A DNA stretch of 20,366 bases from an uncultured Lachnospiraceae bacterium (GCA_934394615.1 CAKRRJ010000042.1:1-20366), one strand, 5' to 3'. Positions 1 through 7,699 are shown, counted from the first letter of the stretch. Notes: generated from the letters alone by a model not told the origin. Translations and numbers: made by a program.

Positions 1-84
1 GACGACGAGGTAGATAGGGCAGAGGTGGAAGCATGGTAACATGTGCAGCTGACTGTCACTAATAGGTCGAGGGCTTATCCAATA
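1..84 (+). rRNA. 23S rRNA, 3' end (partial)
   Basis: The first ~84 bases match the conserved 3' end of bacterial 23S rRNA: the run from GACGAGGTAGATAGG through AAGCATGGTAACATG to ACTAATAGGTCGAGGGCTTA is characteristic of Firmicutes. Only the last few helices are inside the window and the gene continues to the left. The exact 3' end is estimated by similarity to known ends and may be off by a few bases. The gene is transcribed left to right and is followed by a tRNA in the same direction. Confidence 0.93.
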
Positions 85-284
85 TGGTTTAGGGAGCGGT
101 TCGGACAAGACAGAAAAGGACGTTGGAAGTTTACTTCCATAAGGACTTGGATGGATTGGACGAAACATTGGCGAAGCTAATGTTATGAAATAGGTCGAAG
201 ACCTATGAATAACCGCGAAAACGAAGAAAAACGGATGAAATTCAATATGTGCTTTTGAGGGTACATGCCTCAAAAATTTAATAC
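85..284 (+). other. 23S-tRNA spacer with four hairpins and no 5S gene
   Basis: This transcribed spacer holds no recognisable 5S rRNA: the conserved CGAACACGGAAGTTAAG-type core is absent on either strand. Four small stem-loops can be read directly: GGAAGT/ACTTCC (125-138), AACATTGGC/GCTAATGTT with a GAA loop (164-184), ATAGGTC/GACCTAT with a GAA loop (190-206) and TTTTGAGG/CCTCAAAA (253-275). The last ends nine bases before the tRNA. They are plausible RNase processing or antitermination structures of the rRNA precursor; that role is inference. Confidence 0.6.
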
Positions 285-356
285 GGCCTCGTGGTCAAGC
301 GGTTAAGACGACGCCCTCTCACGGCGTAAACCCGGGTTCGATTCCCGGCGAGGTCA
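285..356 (+). tRNA. tRNA-Glu (anticodon CUC)
   Basis: A full cloverleaf can be drawn. The 7-bp acceptor stem GGCCTCG/CGAGGTC contains one G-U pair and is followed by discriminator A356. The anticodon stem ACGCC/GGCGT encloses loop CTCTCAC, giving anticodon CTC (Glu, decoding GAG). The T arm is CCGGG-TTCGATT-CCCGG. The CCA end is not encoded. The gene is probably co-transcribed with the rRNA operon, as it lies about 200 bases after 23S and is followed directly by a terminator. Confidence 0.95.
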
Positions 357-362
357 TATTGG

Positions 363-388
363 TCCAGACAGAGATGTCTGGATTTTTT
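363..388 (+). terminator. rRNA/tRNA operon terminator
   Basis: A perfect 8-bp stem TCCAGACA/TGTCTGGA with a GAGA tetraloop is followed directly by six T residues. This is a textbook intrinsic terminator and ends the transcript carrying 23S rRNA and tRNA-Glu. Confidence 0.93.
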
Positions 389-427
389 ATTTCACAGGAT
401 AGTGCGTCCTAATGAAAAATTATGGTG

Positions 428-456
428 TTGACAAATTCCTACAAGTTTGGTATGCT
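428..456 (+). promoter_or_regulatory. Sigma-A promoter of the NMT1-type ABC operon
   Basis: A perfect -35 TTGACA (428-433), a 17-base spacer and -10 TATGCT (451-456) are present, with TGG just before the -10 box giving an extended -10 element. The predicted start is near 463. It is the strongest-looking promoter in the window and would drive the operon starting at 554. Confidence 0.88.
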
Positions 457-462
457 ATTCGA

Positions 463-553
463 CATTGGTTAGCGAAAGCTAATTACAGAGAGGGGCATAG
501 AACCCAAAGCGTGAAACAAAGACAACACAGGAAGACAGCAAGGGGAGAATCAT
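463..553 (+). promoter_or_regulatory. Structured 5' leader (class unknown)
   Basis: About 90 nt separate the predicted transcript start from the TTG start codon. The leader has a GNRA-capped hairpin TTAGC-GAAA-GCTAA (469-482) and a possible second short stem GGG...CCC within GGGGCATAGAACCC. No TPP riboswitch core (CTGAGA with a distal GATAATGCCAG-like motif) is present, although importers of this class are often thiamine-related. I do not recognise a known riboswitch class, and the structure may be only incidental. Confidence 0.3.
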
Positions 554-1273
554 TTGACGTATTTATGGATCAATCCGGTATCGGAGTGCATGGTATCGGA
601 ACAGAATTTGAAACGAATTTTAGCAGAACATCAGCTGACGCAGGTGCGCTGCCGGGAAGACTGGGGCGGTATCGTGTTAAAACAGTATGCGGAGCTGATG
701 GAGCATGCGGACGGAACGGTGGCGGATGCCAGGTGTCCGGAGGCTGTGAATCTGATTGAACATTACAATGAGGAAAAGAACCTTTCTATTCAGGTGGCAG
801 ACATTGAACCGATCCTGATCCACTGTGCCAGGGAACTCAGTGAACGGGCGGATCTGGCAAATGGAGAGAAGATCATCACCACGCCCTGCCGGATTCTGGC
901 GGAGCAGGGAAATGCGCTGGAGCTGCCGCGGACACGCTTTATAAGCTGGAAGGATTTTCTTTCGAAACTCGGAGAAAAACTGGAACCGGCGCCGGAGGCC
1001 AGCCCGATCCCGCCGGGATTTTTTACGGGCTTGTCTGTGCCGGTGGTAAGTTTAAGTGGCCGGGAGGAGATTGAGAGTTACCTGGAGAAGCAAAGCAAAG
1101 CGTTAGAGACAGAAGCAGAAAGTCTTGAAACGGAGACCGCAATGCTGACTGGAACTGCAGAGGCAGGAGACCGGAACATGAAGAAAGATGCAGTCAGGGC
1201 CAAGCACAGTCCGCTTCTTCTGGAACTTCTTTACTGCAGACAGGGCTGCCATATGGGGGATGGAGTACGATGA
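554..1273 (+). CDS. Unrecognised 239-aa protein, first gene of an ABC importer operon
   Basis: The start is TTG at 554, chosen because AGGGGAGA (541-548) sits at proper spacing and no better start is near. The product is soluble-looking, with no signal peptide or membrane segment. It is acidic in its middle part and has a Glu/Thr-rich stretch around residues 170-205. The C-terminus reads SPLLLELLYCRQGCHMGDG, and this Cys-x3-Cys patch near the end is loosely reminiscent of the Cys/Gly-rich metal-cluster segment of [FeFe]-hydrogenase large subunits. That resemblance is an impression, not a domain assignment. The stop overlaps the permease start (ATGA), so translation is probably coupled and the protein likely serves the importer or handles its substrate. 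Function unknown. Confidence 0.8.
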   Translation: MTYLWINPVSECMVSEQNLKRILAEHQLTQVRCREDWGGIVLKQYAELMEHADGTVADARCPEAVNLIEHYNEEKNLSIQVADIEPILIHCARELSERADLANGEKIITTPCRILAEQGNALELPRTRFISWKDFLSKLGEKLEPAPEASPIPPGFFTGLSVPVVSLSGREEIESYLEKQSKALETEAESLETETAMLTGTAEAGDRNMKKDAVRAKHSPLLLELLYCRQGCHMGDGVR

Positions 1274-2040
1274 ATAAGAAAATAAAATCCTGGGCGCAGC
1301 CCCTGGCCGGTGCGGTGATTGTGTTTGTGATCTGGTATCTGGTCTGCAAAGCAGAAATCCTGAGTGCCTACGTGCTTCCACCGCCGGAAAAAGTGTTTCG
1401 CAGCTTTCTGAAAATGCTTCAGAACGGCGAACTGGCGCGGGATATCGGCATCAGCTTTCTGCGCGTCATCAAGGGCTTTGCTATCGCCTTTGTGCTGGCA
1501 TTCGTGCTTGGCATGTTCCGGGCATTGTTTCCGGGAACTTCCGGTTATTATGAGCATGCGGTGCAGTTTTTCCGCAACGTGCCGCCGCTCAGCATGATTC
1601 CGCTGCTGATTTTATGGTGCGGCATTGGCGAGACTACCAAGACTGTCATTATTGTGCTGGCATCGTTCTTTCCGATGTATCTGAACATTGTAAAAGGTTT
1701 TACCGGCTGCGATAAAAAGCTTCTGGAGGTCGGCACCATGTTCGGATATTCTGAACGGCAGAAATTTTTCCGCATCGTGCTTCCTTACGCGATGGCGGAT
1801 ATTCTGGTGGGTATGCGCATTGGCCTGGGTTACAGCTGGCGAGCCATCATTGGAGCCGAGATGGTGGCGGCATCCACCGGACTGGGTCACATGATCCTCT
1901 TCGCCCAGCAGATGTCCCGGACCGACAAGGTTATCGTGGGTATTCTGGTGATCGGAATCGTGGGCTATGTGACGGACCGGATCTTCGGTGCGCTCATCAA
2001 TATCTTCTTGAAAGGATCCGGGGAAAATGGCTGGAATTAA
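1270..2040 (+). CDS. ABC transporter permease, SsuC/TauC/ThiX-like (NMT1-class importer)
   Basis: This 256-aa integral membrane protein has about six hydrophobic segments. It carries the cytoplasmic EAA-type loop typical of importer permeases, around residues 155-185 (EVGTMFGYSERQKFFRIVLP), where it contacts the ATPase. Length and motif fit the BPD_transp_1 permeases of sulfonate, nitrate and thiamine-precursor importers. Its ATG overlaps the upstream stop by 4 bases and its own end overlaps the ATPase start by 14 bases, so the three genes are tightly coupled. The substrate cannot be told from sequence; an aromatic, sulfonate or pyrimidine-like small molecule is possible. Confidence 0.9.
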   Translation: MNKKIKSWAQPLAGAVIVFVIWYLVCKAEILSAYVLPPPEKVFRSFLKMLQNGELARDIGISFLRVIKGFAIAFVLAFVLGMFRALFPGTSGYYEHAVQFFRNVPPLSMIPLLILWCGIGETTKTVIIVLASFFPMYLNIVKGFTGCDKKLLEVGTMFGYSERQKFFRIVLPYAMADILVGMRIGLGYSWRAIIGAEMVAASTGLGHMILFAQQMSRTDKVIVGILVIGIVGYVTDRIFGALINIFLKGSGENGWN

Positions 2041-2743
2041 ATTAAATCAGATAAGAAAATCCTATCAGGTAGAAGGGCGTAAGGTTCCGGTATTAAATGG
2101 CATTGATCTGGACATTCCGCAGGGGCAGATCACCGTGATTCTGGGACAGAGCGGATGCGGCAAGACCACACTCCTGCGCCTGACTGGCGGCCTGGAAGCG
2201 GCTGATTCCGGCGAAGTTCTGTGGGAAGGCAATCACAAGACGGCTTTTGTGTTTCAGGAGCCGCGGCTGATGCCCTGGCTGACAGTCTGGGATAATGTCG
2301 TGTTCGGCCTGAAAAAATCAGAGCAGGATAAAGAAAAAATCCAGAGCCTGATCGGGACCGTGGGGCTTTCCGGGTTTGAAAAAGCATATCCGTCCCAGCT
2401 CTCCGGCGGCATGAAGCAGCGTGCGGCCATTGCACGGGCGCTGGCGTACGAGCCGGACTTTATCATGATGGATGAGCCCTTTGCGGCTCTTGACTATTTC
2501 ACCAGAGAACAGATGCAGAAAGAGCTTCTTCGTGTGCAGAAGGTAAAGCGAAGCAGCATCCTGTTTGTGACCCACAGCATCGATGAGGCACTGATCCTGG
2601 GTGACCGGATCGTGGTCATTGAAAAGGGACTGGTGAAGAAGGTTTACCCGGTGGAGACACCGGCTGAGGAGCGGAAGCTCCTGGACGACGGTTTTATTTC
2701 CCTGAAACGGGATATTATAAACAACTTAAATTTTATCAACTAG
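2027..2743 (+). CDS. ABC transporter ATP-binding protein, SsuB/TauB-like
   Basis: The 238-aa protein has all the parts of an importer ATPase: Walker A GQSGCGKTT (about 40-48), Q-loop in FVFQEPRLMPW (about 75-83), signature LSGGMKQR (about 125-132), Walker B FIMMDEPF (about 145-152) and the switch histidine in THS (about 183). The Q-loop form FQEPRLMPW is typical of the nitrate/sulfonate/taurine subfamily. It would power the permease encoded just upstream. The reading frame begins inside the permease gene, and the lipoprotein gene follows after a 14-base gap. Confidence 0.93.
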   Translation: MAGIKLNQIRKSYQVEGRKVPVLNGIDLDIPQGQITVILGQSGCGKTTLLRLTGGLEAADSGEVLWEGNHKTAFVFQEPRLMPWLTVWDNVVFGLKKSEQDKEKIQSLIGTVGLSGFEKAYPSQLSGGMKQRAAIARALAYEPDFIMMDEPFAALDYFTREQMQKELLRVQKVKRSSILFVTHSIDEALILGDRIVVIEKGLVKKVYPVETPAEERKLLDDGFISLKRDIINNLNFIN

Positions 2744-2757
2744 AGGAGGAAACAATT

Positions 2758-3792
2758 ATGAAGAAATGGATCGCACTGGGTCTTGCAGCATGCATGACCG
2801 TATCATCCCTGACCGGATGCGGCAGCTCCAAGAAAGAGACTGAGGCAGAGACTACGGCTGCTGAAAGCGTGGCAGAGGAGACATCCGCAGAAGAAACCAC
2901 CGCAGAAGAGAGCGAGGCAGCAAAATCCGATCTGGACAAACTGGTATTCACCTACGTTACTTCTCCGTTAAACGTACCGACCATCATTGAGAAGAACCAG
3001 GGCATCTTCGCAAAAGATTTCGGTGAGATGGGCATTGAGACCGAGTACGCAGAGCTGACTTCCGGCGCAGACCAGACCCAGGCTCTGGCATCCGGCGATG
3101 TACAGGTTCTGTACGCTGTTGGCGCAACTTCCGTGATCCTGTCCGCAGCAAACGGCGCAGACATTAAGGTATTAAATATGTACAGCCGTTCTCCGAAGGC
3201 ATTCTGCATGTACTCCAAGGATGCCACCTTAACCAGCCCGGAGAGCTTAAAGGGCAAGACCATCGCCGGACCGACCGGAACCAACCTGCATGAGCTGTTA
3301 GTGTCTTACCTGGCACAGGCTGACATGACCCTGGATGATGTCAACTATGTGAACATGAGCATTCCGGACGCAAAAGCTGGTCTGGATGGCGGCAGCGTAG
3401 ATGTAGCTTTACTGGCAGGCGCAGCTGCTTACAACGCAGAGAAGCAGGGCTGCCACAAGGTAACCGACGGTGAGGGCCTCATCAAAGCCATCATCGCAGT
3501 AGCAACCACCCAGAAGTTCTATGATGAACATCCGGAAGTGATCGCACAGCTGGAGAAATCCCAGGAGGAGATCGCGGATTTCATGAACGAGAATCCGGAC
3601 GAGACCATAAGCATTGTGGCAAACGAACTGGATCTGGATGAGGATGCAGTTAAAGAGATGTACGACTACTACGATTTCTCCCTGGACATCACCGACGATG
3701 ACAAAGAAGGCTTCCAGAAGACCGCAGACTTCATGCTGGAGTCCGGCATGATCGACGAGGCACTGGATGTCAATACACTGTTTATTCAGTAA
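2758..3792 (+). CDS. ABC transporter substrate-binding lipoprotein, NMT1/SsuA-like
   Basis: This 344-aa product opens with a lipoprotein signal peptide: Lys-Lys, a hydrophobic core and lipobox LTGC, with Cys21 as the lipidated residue. A Glu/Thr/Ala-rich linker follows to about residue 57, tethering the binding domain to the membrane. The mature part matches the periplasmic-binding type II fold of the NMT1/SsuA group: an early VPTIIEKNQGIF segment, and LKGKTIAGPTGTNLHELL in the middle. AGGAGG stands 9 bases before the ATG. Codon use is biased, suggesting higher expression than its neighbours. It is the last gene of the operon and is followed by a terminator. The ligand is unknown. Confidence 0.92.
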   Translation: MKKWIALGLAACMTVSSLTGCGSSKKETEAETTAAESVAEETSAEETTAEESEAAKSDLDKLVFTYVTSPLNVPTIIEKNQGIFAKDFGEMGIETEYAELTSGADQTQALASGDVQVLYAVGATSVILSAANGADIKVLNMYSRSPKAFCMYSKDATLTSPESLKGKTIAGPTGTNLHELLVSYLAQADMTLDDVNYVNMSIPDAKAGLDGGSVDVALLAGAAAYNAEKQGCHKVTDGEGLIKAIIAVATTQKFYDEHPEVIAQLEKSQEEIADFMNENPDETISIVANELDLDEDAVKEMYDYYDFSLDITDDDKEGFQKTADFMLESGMIDEALDVNTLFIQ

Positions 3793-3813
3793 ATGATTTA
3801 AAATCGAAAGCAG

Positions 3814-3861
3814 AAAAGCAGGCAGCCTTAGTGTAGTGAGCTATGGTACGCCTGCTTTTTT
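3814..3861 (+). terminator. Terminator of the NMT1-type ABC operon
   Basis: AAAAGCAGGC (3814-3823) pairs with GCCTGCTTTT (3850-3859), followed by further T residues. The loop is long (26 bases) and contains an imperfect inner stem CCTTAG/CTATGG. It lies 21 bases after the lipoprotein stop codon. Confidence 0.85.
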
Positions 3862-3883
3862 GTGCAATTTCCGGGAAACCTTC

Positions 3884-3912
3884 TTGCAGTTTTGGATAGA
3901 ATAGGCTAATAT
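3884..3912 (+). promoter_or_regulatory. Promoter of the AAA ATPase gene
   Basis: The -35 box TTGCAG (3884-3889), a 17-base spacer and the -10 box TAATAT (3907-3912) fit sigma-A. The predicted start is near 3919, exactly where the AT-rich repeats begin, so the repeats would lie in the leader or initially transcribed region. As no clear terminator separates the ATPase from the kinase gene, this promoter may also feed the sensor operon. Confidence 0.7.
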
Positions 3913-3918
3913 AAATAC

Positions 3919-3967
3919 AAATAAATATAAATAAATATGAAAACAAAAAATAAATATAAATAAATAT
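3919..3967. repeat. AT-rich 20-bp direct repeat (two exact copies)
   Basis: The 20-base unit AAATAAATATAAATAAATAT occurs at 3919-3938 and again at 3948-3967, a period of 29 bases. Each unit contains an internal repeat of AAATAAATAT-like half units. A partial unit (ATAAATACAAATAAATAT) overlaps the left copy, and TTTAAATAAGGAGG follows the right copy. The position directly before an ATPase with a predicted C-terminal DNA-binding domain suggests an operator or iteron-like binding site. This is inference, since low-complexity AT-rich DNA can repeat by chance. Confidence 0.75.
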
Positions 3968-3987
3968 ATTTAAATAAGGAGGTATTT

Positions 3988-5031
3988 ATGAGGGGAGAGA
4001 ATCCATTCACTCTGACCTTTGGACAGAAGCCAACGGAATTCATATCCAGAACGGATCAGATCGGGAAAATTATCCAGACCTTTGATATGGAGATCCCGTC
4101 AAGCAAGGTCTATATGATTGCCGGTGTGCGGGGGTCTGGGAAGACGGTTTCCCTTGCGGAAATTTCAGAACATTATGCGTCTAAGGATGACTGGGTTGTT
4201 TTGAATCTGAGTGCAGATACCGATATCATAGCAGGAGCAGTCTCGGAGATTAACCGGACATCCGGACTGCAGAATCTGAATCTGGAATGGAATGTCAATT
4301 TTGGAATTGCAGGGATTGCGGTAAATCAGAATAAAGAAACACTGGAAAAAGAAGCCATGCTTCGCAGCATTCTTGAAAAGCTGAAAGAAAAAGGAAAAAA
4401 GGTTTTATTTATCCTTGATGAGATCGTAAATAACGAATATGTAAAGCTGTTTGCCAGCAATTTTCAGATTTACATCACGAAAAATTATCCGGTGTATCTT
4501 GTCATGGCCGGGCTTTATGATAATATCAGCAATCTGCAGAACGAGAAGAGCCTGACCTTCCTTTACCGGGCACCAAAAATCTTTCTGGAACCACTGAGTA
4601 TTCCGGCTATGACGACCAGTTACCGCACGGTGTTTCAGATACCGGCAGAAGAAGCGGTAGCTATGGCCCGGCTGACAAAGGGGTATCCGTTTGCGTTCCA
4701 GATTCTGGGATATTTAAAATGGGAGATGAATACAGAACTGGAGGATCTGCTTCCGAAATTCGATGAGGAGCTGACCATATACGCCTATGAGAAAATTTGG
4801 AGCGAGCTTTCCGAACTGGACCGGAAAATTGTATATGTGATATCGCTGGGATTTCATAAGACCTGCGATATCCGTGAGCGGCTTTCCATTTCACCGCAGC
4901 TTCTGAATCTTTACCGGAAGCGCCTGATGGAGCGAGGCGTCGTTGATGGATCCAAACGTGGGGAATTAACGCTGGCGCTGCCGCGCTTTGAGGAATATAT
5001 TGGAATGTATTGTGAAGTTACAGTGGACTAG
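3988..5031 (+). CDS. AAA-type ATPase with C-terminal winged helix (Orc1/Cdc6-like, archaeal-ATPase family)
   Basis: The 347-aa protein has an N-terminal FISRTDQIGKII segment of the kind found in ORC/STAND-type ATPases, Walker A GVRGSGKT (46-53), Walker B VLFILDE (139-145) and a sensor-1-like LVMAG (171-175). Residues about 275-335 read like a winged helix-turn-helix (IRERLSISPQLLNLYRKRLMERGVV). AGGAGG stands 7 bases before the ATG. The gene appears AT-richer than its neighbours. It sits between two unrelated operons, 30 bases before the histidine kinase gene, so it could share that transcript. Proteins of this type are common and mostly uncharacterised in gut Clostridia. A replication or plasmid role is possible by family, but nothing nearby supports one. 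Confidence 0.85.
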   Translation: MRGENPFTLTFGQKPTEFISRTDQIGKIIQTFDMEIPSSKVYMIAGVRGSGKTVSLAEISEHYASKDDWVVLNLSADTDIIAGAVSEINRTSGLQNLNLEWNVNFGIAGIAVNQNKETLEKEAMLRSILEKLKEKGKKVLFILDEIVNNEYVKLFASNFQIYITKNYPVYLVMAGLYDNISNLQNEKSLTFLYRAPKIFLEPLSIPAMTTSYRTVFQIPAEEAVAMARLTKGYPFAFQILGYLKWEMNTELEDLLPKFDEELTIYAYEKIWSELSELDRKIVYVISLGFHKTCDIRERLSISPQLLNLYRKRLMERGVVDGSKRGELTLALPRFEEYIGMYCEVTVD

Positions 5032-5061
5032 CTAAGAGTACCTTAGAGAAAGTGTGATCCC

Positions 5062-6576
5062 ATGAACCGAACCTCCATCCCGCCCGCAGCGGCGCGTTCT
5101 TCCATCCGCAGCTCCATCCGCAAAAAGATCCTGATGCTTTCTGCGGCGATTGTTACGCCGTTTCTGATCCTGGCGGCGGTGCTTTTAGTCTGCATGAGCA
5201 GTTACCGCAGGGAGTACGCGGAGATCGTCAGCAACATTGCGGTGGCGAACGATTACAACTTAAATTTTAAGGAAGAGATGGACGAGAGTCTCTACAAACT
5301 TGTGGTGGGCTACATTGAATATGAGCACATCGGGGAGGATCCATCCCTGAAAGACCCTTATCTTATGATCCGGGAACTGAAAACGGAGTTTACGAAGCTG
5401 AAGGATGTGACCACGGAGCCGGAGAGCCGCTGGTGGCTGGAGAGCCTTCTGCGCAACATCGACACGCTGGAAAAGCGGGTGGATGATATTCTTGTAAATA
5501 TCCGGATTGGCGGCCGGTACGATGAAAATATCCGCGAGCTGGACAACAACATTTATATTCTGACAGAGCTGATCCAGGATAACATCCAGTATTACATTTA
5601 CTACCAGATCCGGGCCATGGAAACGGTGACGGGGACATTAAACCAGCAGATCCAGCAGTTTATCCTGGTCTGCTCGGCGCTGGCGCTGGCTCTGATCGTG
5701 GTGACTGTGGCCATGACATACCTTATCACAGCCAATATCCTGCGGCCGCTCCGGGCCCTGCACGATACCATGCAGAAAATTTCCGCAGGGGATTTCAGTG
5801 CCCGGGCGCAGGTGAGCTCCGGTGATGAACTGGAAGTTCTGGCAGACGGCTTTAACACCATGACCGGGGATATGCAGGGTATGATCGCCAAGATCAAGGA
5901 AGATGAGCAGAAGATGCGCCGCCTGGACCTGCGGCTTTTGCAGGAGCAGATCAACCCGCATTTCCTCTATAATACACTGGACACCATTGTATGGCTGATC
6001 GAGGGCAACAAGCCGGATGACGCGGTGAGCATGGTGGTGACGCTTTCGGATTTCTTCCGTCTGGTACTCAGCAAGGGAAAAGAATTTATCTCGATCCGGG
6101 AAGAAGAACGCCATATCCGCAGTTATCTGGAAATCCAGGAGATGCGCTACCGCGACATTCTGGAATACGAGATCTGCCTGGATCCGGCGCTCTGTCATTA
6201 TGAAATTCCGAAACTGACGCTGCAGCCTTTGGTGGAAAATGCGCTTTACCATGGCATCAAGTACAAGCGGGAAAAGGGATGCATCTGCGTGAGCGGGCAT
6301 CAGGAAGACGAAAAACTGGTTCTGGTGGTAGAAGATGACGGAACCGGCATGACACCGGAGGAGCTTTCCCAGCTTCGGGAGGAGATTAAAAAGCCCTGCC
6401 GTGAGACGGAAAAAGGGTTTGGCCTGGCCAATGTCAATGAGCGGATCCGTATGTATTTCGGGGCAGAGTACGGCATGGAAATCTGGTCAGAAAAAGGAAA
6501 GGGAACCCGTGTCACCATCACGATCCCGGCAAGGAGGGAGAAGCAGCATGTGGAAATGGAAAAAAAGGAGAGCTGA
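5062..6576 (+). CDS. Sensor histidine kinase, LytS/YesM type
   Basis: In this 504-aa membrane kinase, TM1 lies at about 23-46, an extracellular region at 47-199, TM2 at about 200-222 and a HAMP linker at 223-275. The His_kinase segment LLQEQINPHFLYNTLD contains His300, and the HATPase domain has N box VENALYHGIK (391-400), DDGTGM (425-430) and GFGLANV (452-458). QINPHFLYN identifies the LytS/YesM class, which phosphorylates AraC-type regulators such as the one two genes downstream. No clear ribosome binding site precedes the ATG, so the start is less certain. Its end overlaps the lipoprotein gene by 29 bases. The extracellular part probably reads the state of that lipoprotein, as in known XylFII-LytS systems (inference). 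Confidence 0.93.
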   Translation: MNRTSIPPAAARSSIRSSIRKKILMLSAAIVTPFLILAAVLLVCMSSYRREYAEIVSNIAVANDYNLNFKEEMDESLYKLVVGYIEYEHIGEDPSLKDPYLMIRELKTEFTKLKDVTTEPESRWWLESLLRNIDTLEKRVDDILVNIRIGGRYDENIRELDNNIYILTELIQDNIQYYIYYQIRAMETVTGTLNQQIQQFILVCSALALALIVVTVAMTYLITANILRPLRALHDTMQKISAGDFSARAQVSSGDELEVLADGFNTMTGDMQGMIAKIKEDEQKMRRLDLRLLQEQINPHFLYNTLDTIVWLIEGNKPDDAVSMVVTLSDFFRLVLSKGKEFISIREEERHIRSYLEIQEMRYRDILEYEICLDPALCHYEIPKLTLQPLVENALYHGIKYKREKGCICVSGHQEDEKLVLVVEDDGTGMTPEELSQLREEIKKPCRETEKGFGLANVNERIRMYFGAEYGMEIWSEKGKGTRVTITIPARREKQHVEMEKKES

Positions 6577-7681
6577 CGGGGCTCCGGGCGTGGCGGCGCT
6601 GCGCTGGAACAGAAGCCTGCTGGGAGCAGCGGCGGCCCTTTTTCTGGTCTGTGGCAGTCTGGCCGGCTGCAGCCGGATGCCGGGAAATACCAGAAACGCG
6701 GAGGAAGAGGCAAGGCGCACAGACTCTGCGTTCGGGGAGGATCCTGCGGCGGAAAACGGAAACGGCGGCCTGGCTGCGGCGGAAAACCTGATTGCAGTCG
6801 GCGTATCGCAGGTGGGAAGCGAGTCGGTATTCCGCACGGCAAACACGGAGTCTTTGCAGCGGACTTTTACCCGGGATAACGGCTATTTCCTGATTTTTGA
6901 CAATGCCAGGCAGAAGCAGGAAAATCAGATGAAAGCCCTGCGAAACTTCATTTCCCAGCGGGTGGACTACATTGTGCTGTCGCCGTTGACGGAGGATGGC
7001 TGGGACACGGTGCTTCTGGAGGCGAAGGAAGCGGGCATTCCGGTGATCCTGATTGACCGCCGGGTCAATGTGAAAGATGAATCGCTGTATACCGCGTGGG
7101 TCGGCTCGGACTTTTATCAGGAAGGAAGAGAGGCAGGGCGGATCCTGGAAGAAACGCTGTCACGGGAGAACAGAGACGAAGAGACCATCCGCATTGTGGT
7201 GCTTCGCGGCACAGACGGTTCCACGGCGGAGATCGGGCGCTCCAGAGGGTTTGAGGAGATTGCGGAGCAGCATGAAAACTGGCTGGTTTTAGAGAGCGCC
7301 GACGCGGAATTTACTACGGCGAAGGGAAAGGAAGTCATGGCGCGGATGTTAAAACAGTACAGTGACATTAACGTAGTGATCAGCCAGAATGACGATATGA
7401 CGTTTGGTGCCCTGGAAGCCATGCAGGAGGCCGGGGTGACGGCGGGGGAAAAGGGCGATATCCGCGTGATTTCTTTCGATGCCACCCGCAGTGCGCTGGA
7501 GCTGGTAAAAGAGGGTGTTCTGACGGCAGACATTGAGTGTAATCCGGATCAGGGGGTATATGTGGATGAACTCATCCGCAAGATGCGGAACGGAAAACCG
7601 GCGCCGAAGCTGACCTTTGTGCCGGAAACCGTGTATACAAAGAAAAATGTGGCGGAGGCGCTGGAAAACCGGGCCTATTGA
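6548..7681 (+). CDS. Sugar-binding sensory lipoprotein (Peripla_BP_4, YtfQ-like)
   Basis: The start is ATG 6548, chosen over an upstream in-frame ATG (6401) because AGGAGG (6532-6537) is well placed and a lipoprotein signal peptide follows: hydrophobic core, lipobox SLAGC, Cys41. The mature protein is a type I sugar-binding fold with VDYIVLSPLTEDGWDTVLLEAKEAGIP-like segments, close to the galactofuranose-binding protein YtfQ and clearly related to the transporter's own binding protein at 10984. It is encoded between a histidine kinase and its regulator, overlaps the kinase gene and has no permease beside it. It therefore more likely serves as the ligand-sensing subunit of the kinase than as a transport component. 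Likely ligand: a pentose or hexose furanose. Confidence 0.88.
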   Translation: MWKWKKRRADGAPGVAALRWNRSLLGAAAALFLVCGSLAGCSRMPGNTRNAEEEARRTDSAFGEDPAAENGNGGLAAAENLIAVGVSQVGSESVFRTANTESLQRTFTRDNGYFLIFDNARQKQENQMKALRNFISQRVDYIVLSPLTEDGWDTVLLEAKEAGIPVILIDRRVNVKDESLYTAWVGSDFYQEGREAGRILEETLSRENRDEETIRIVVLRGTDGSTAEIGRSRGFEEIAEQHENWLVLESADAEFTTAKGKEVMARMLKQYSDINVVISQNDDMTFGALEAMQEAGVTAGEKGDIRVISFDATRSALELVKEGVLTADIECNPDQGVYVDELIRKMRNGKPAPKLTFVPETVYTKKNVAEALENRAY

Positions 7682-7699
7682 TGATACTGTACACGGGTA

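Noticed and set aside
463..553. TPP riboswitch in front of the NMT1-type importer
   Set aside because: Neither the CTGAGA core nor the conserved second arm can be found.
412..759. Open frame of 115 codons before the 239-aa gene
   Set aside because: It runs across the promoter (428-456) and overlaps the real gene in another frame; no ribosome binding site precedes its start.
2736..2951. Ser/Val-rich antisense frame at the start of the lipoprotein gene
   Set aside because: It is the mirror of the low-complexity Glu/Thr/Ala linker and signal peptide on the plus strand.
5638..6300. Long antisense frame (220 codons) under the histidine kinase gene
   Set aside because: It is the complement of well-supported kinase coding sequence, has no recognisable motif and no ribosome binding site, and is typical of GC-rich antisense frames.
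6401..6547. Longer start for the sensory lipoprotein
   Set aside because: It would place 49 charged residues before the signal peptide; ATG 6548 has AGGAGG and starts a proper lipoprotein leader.
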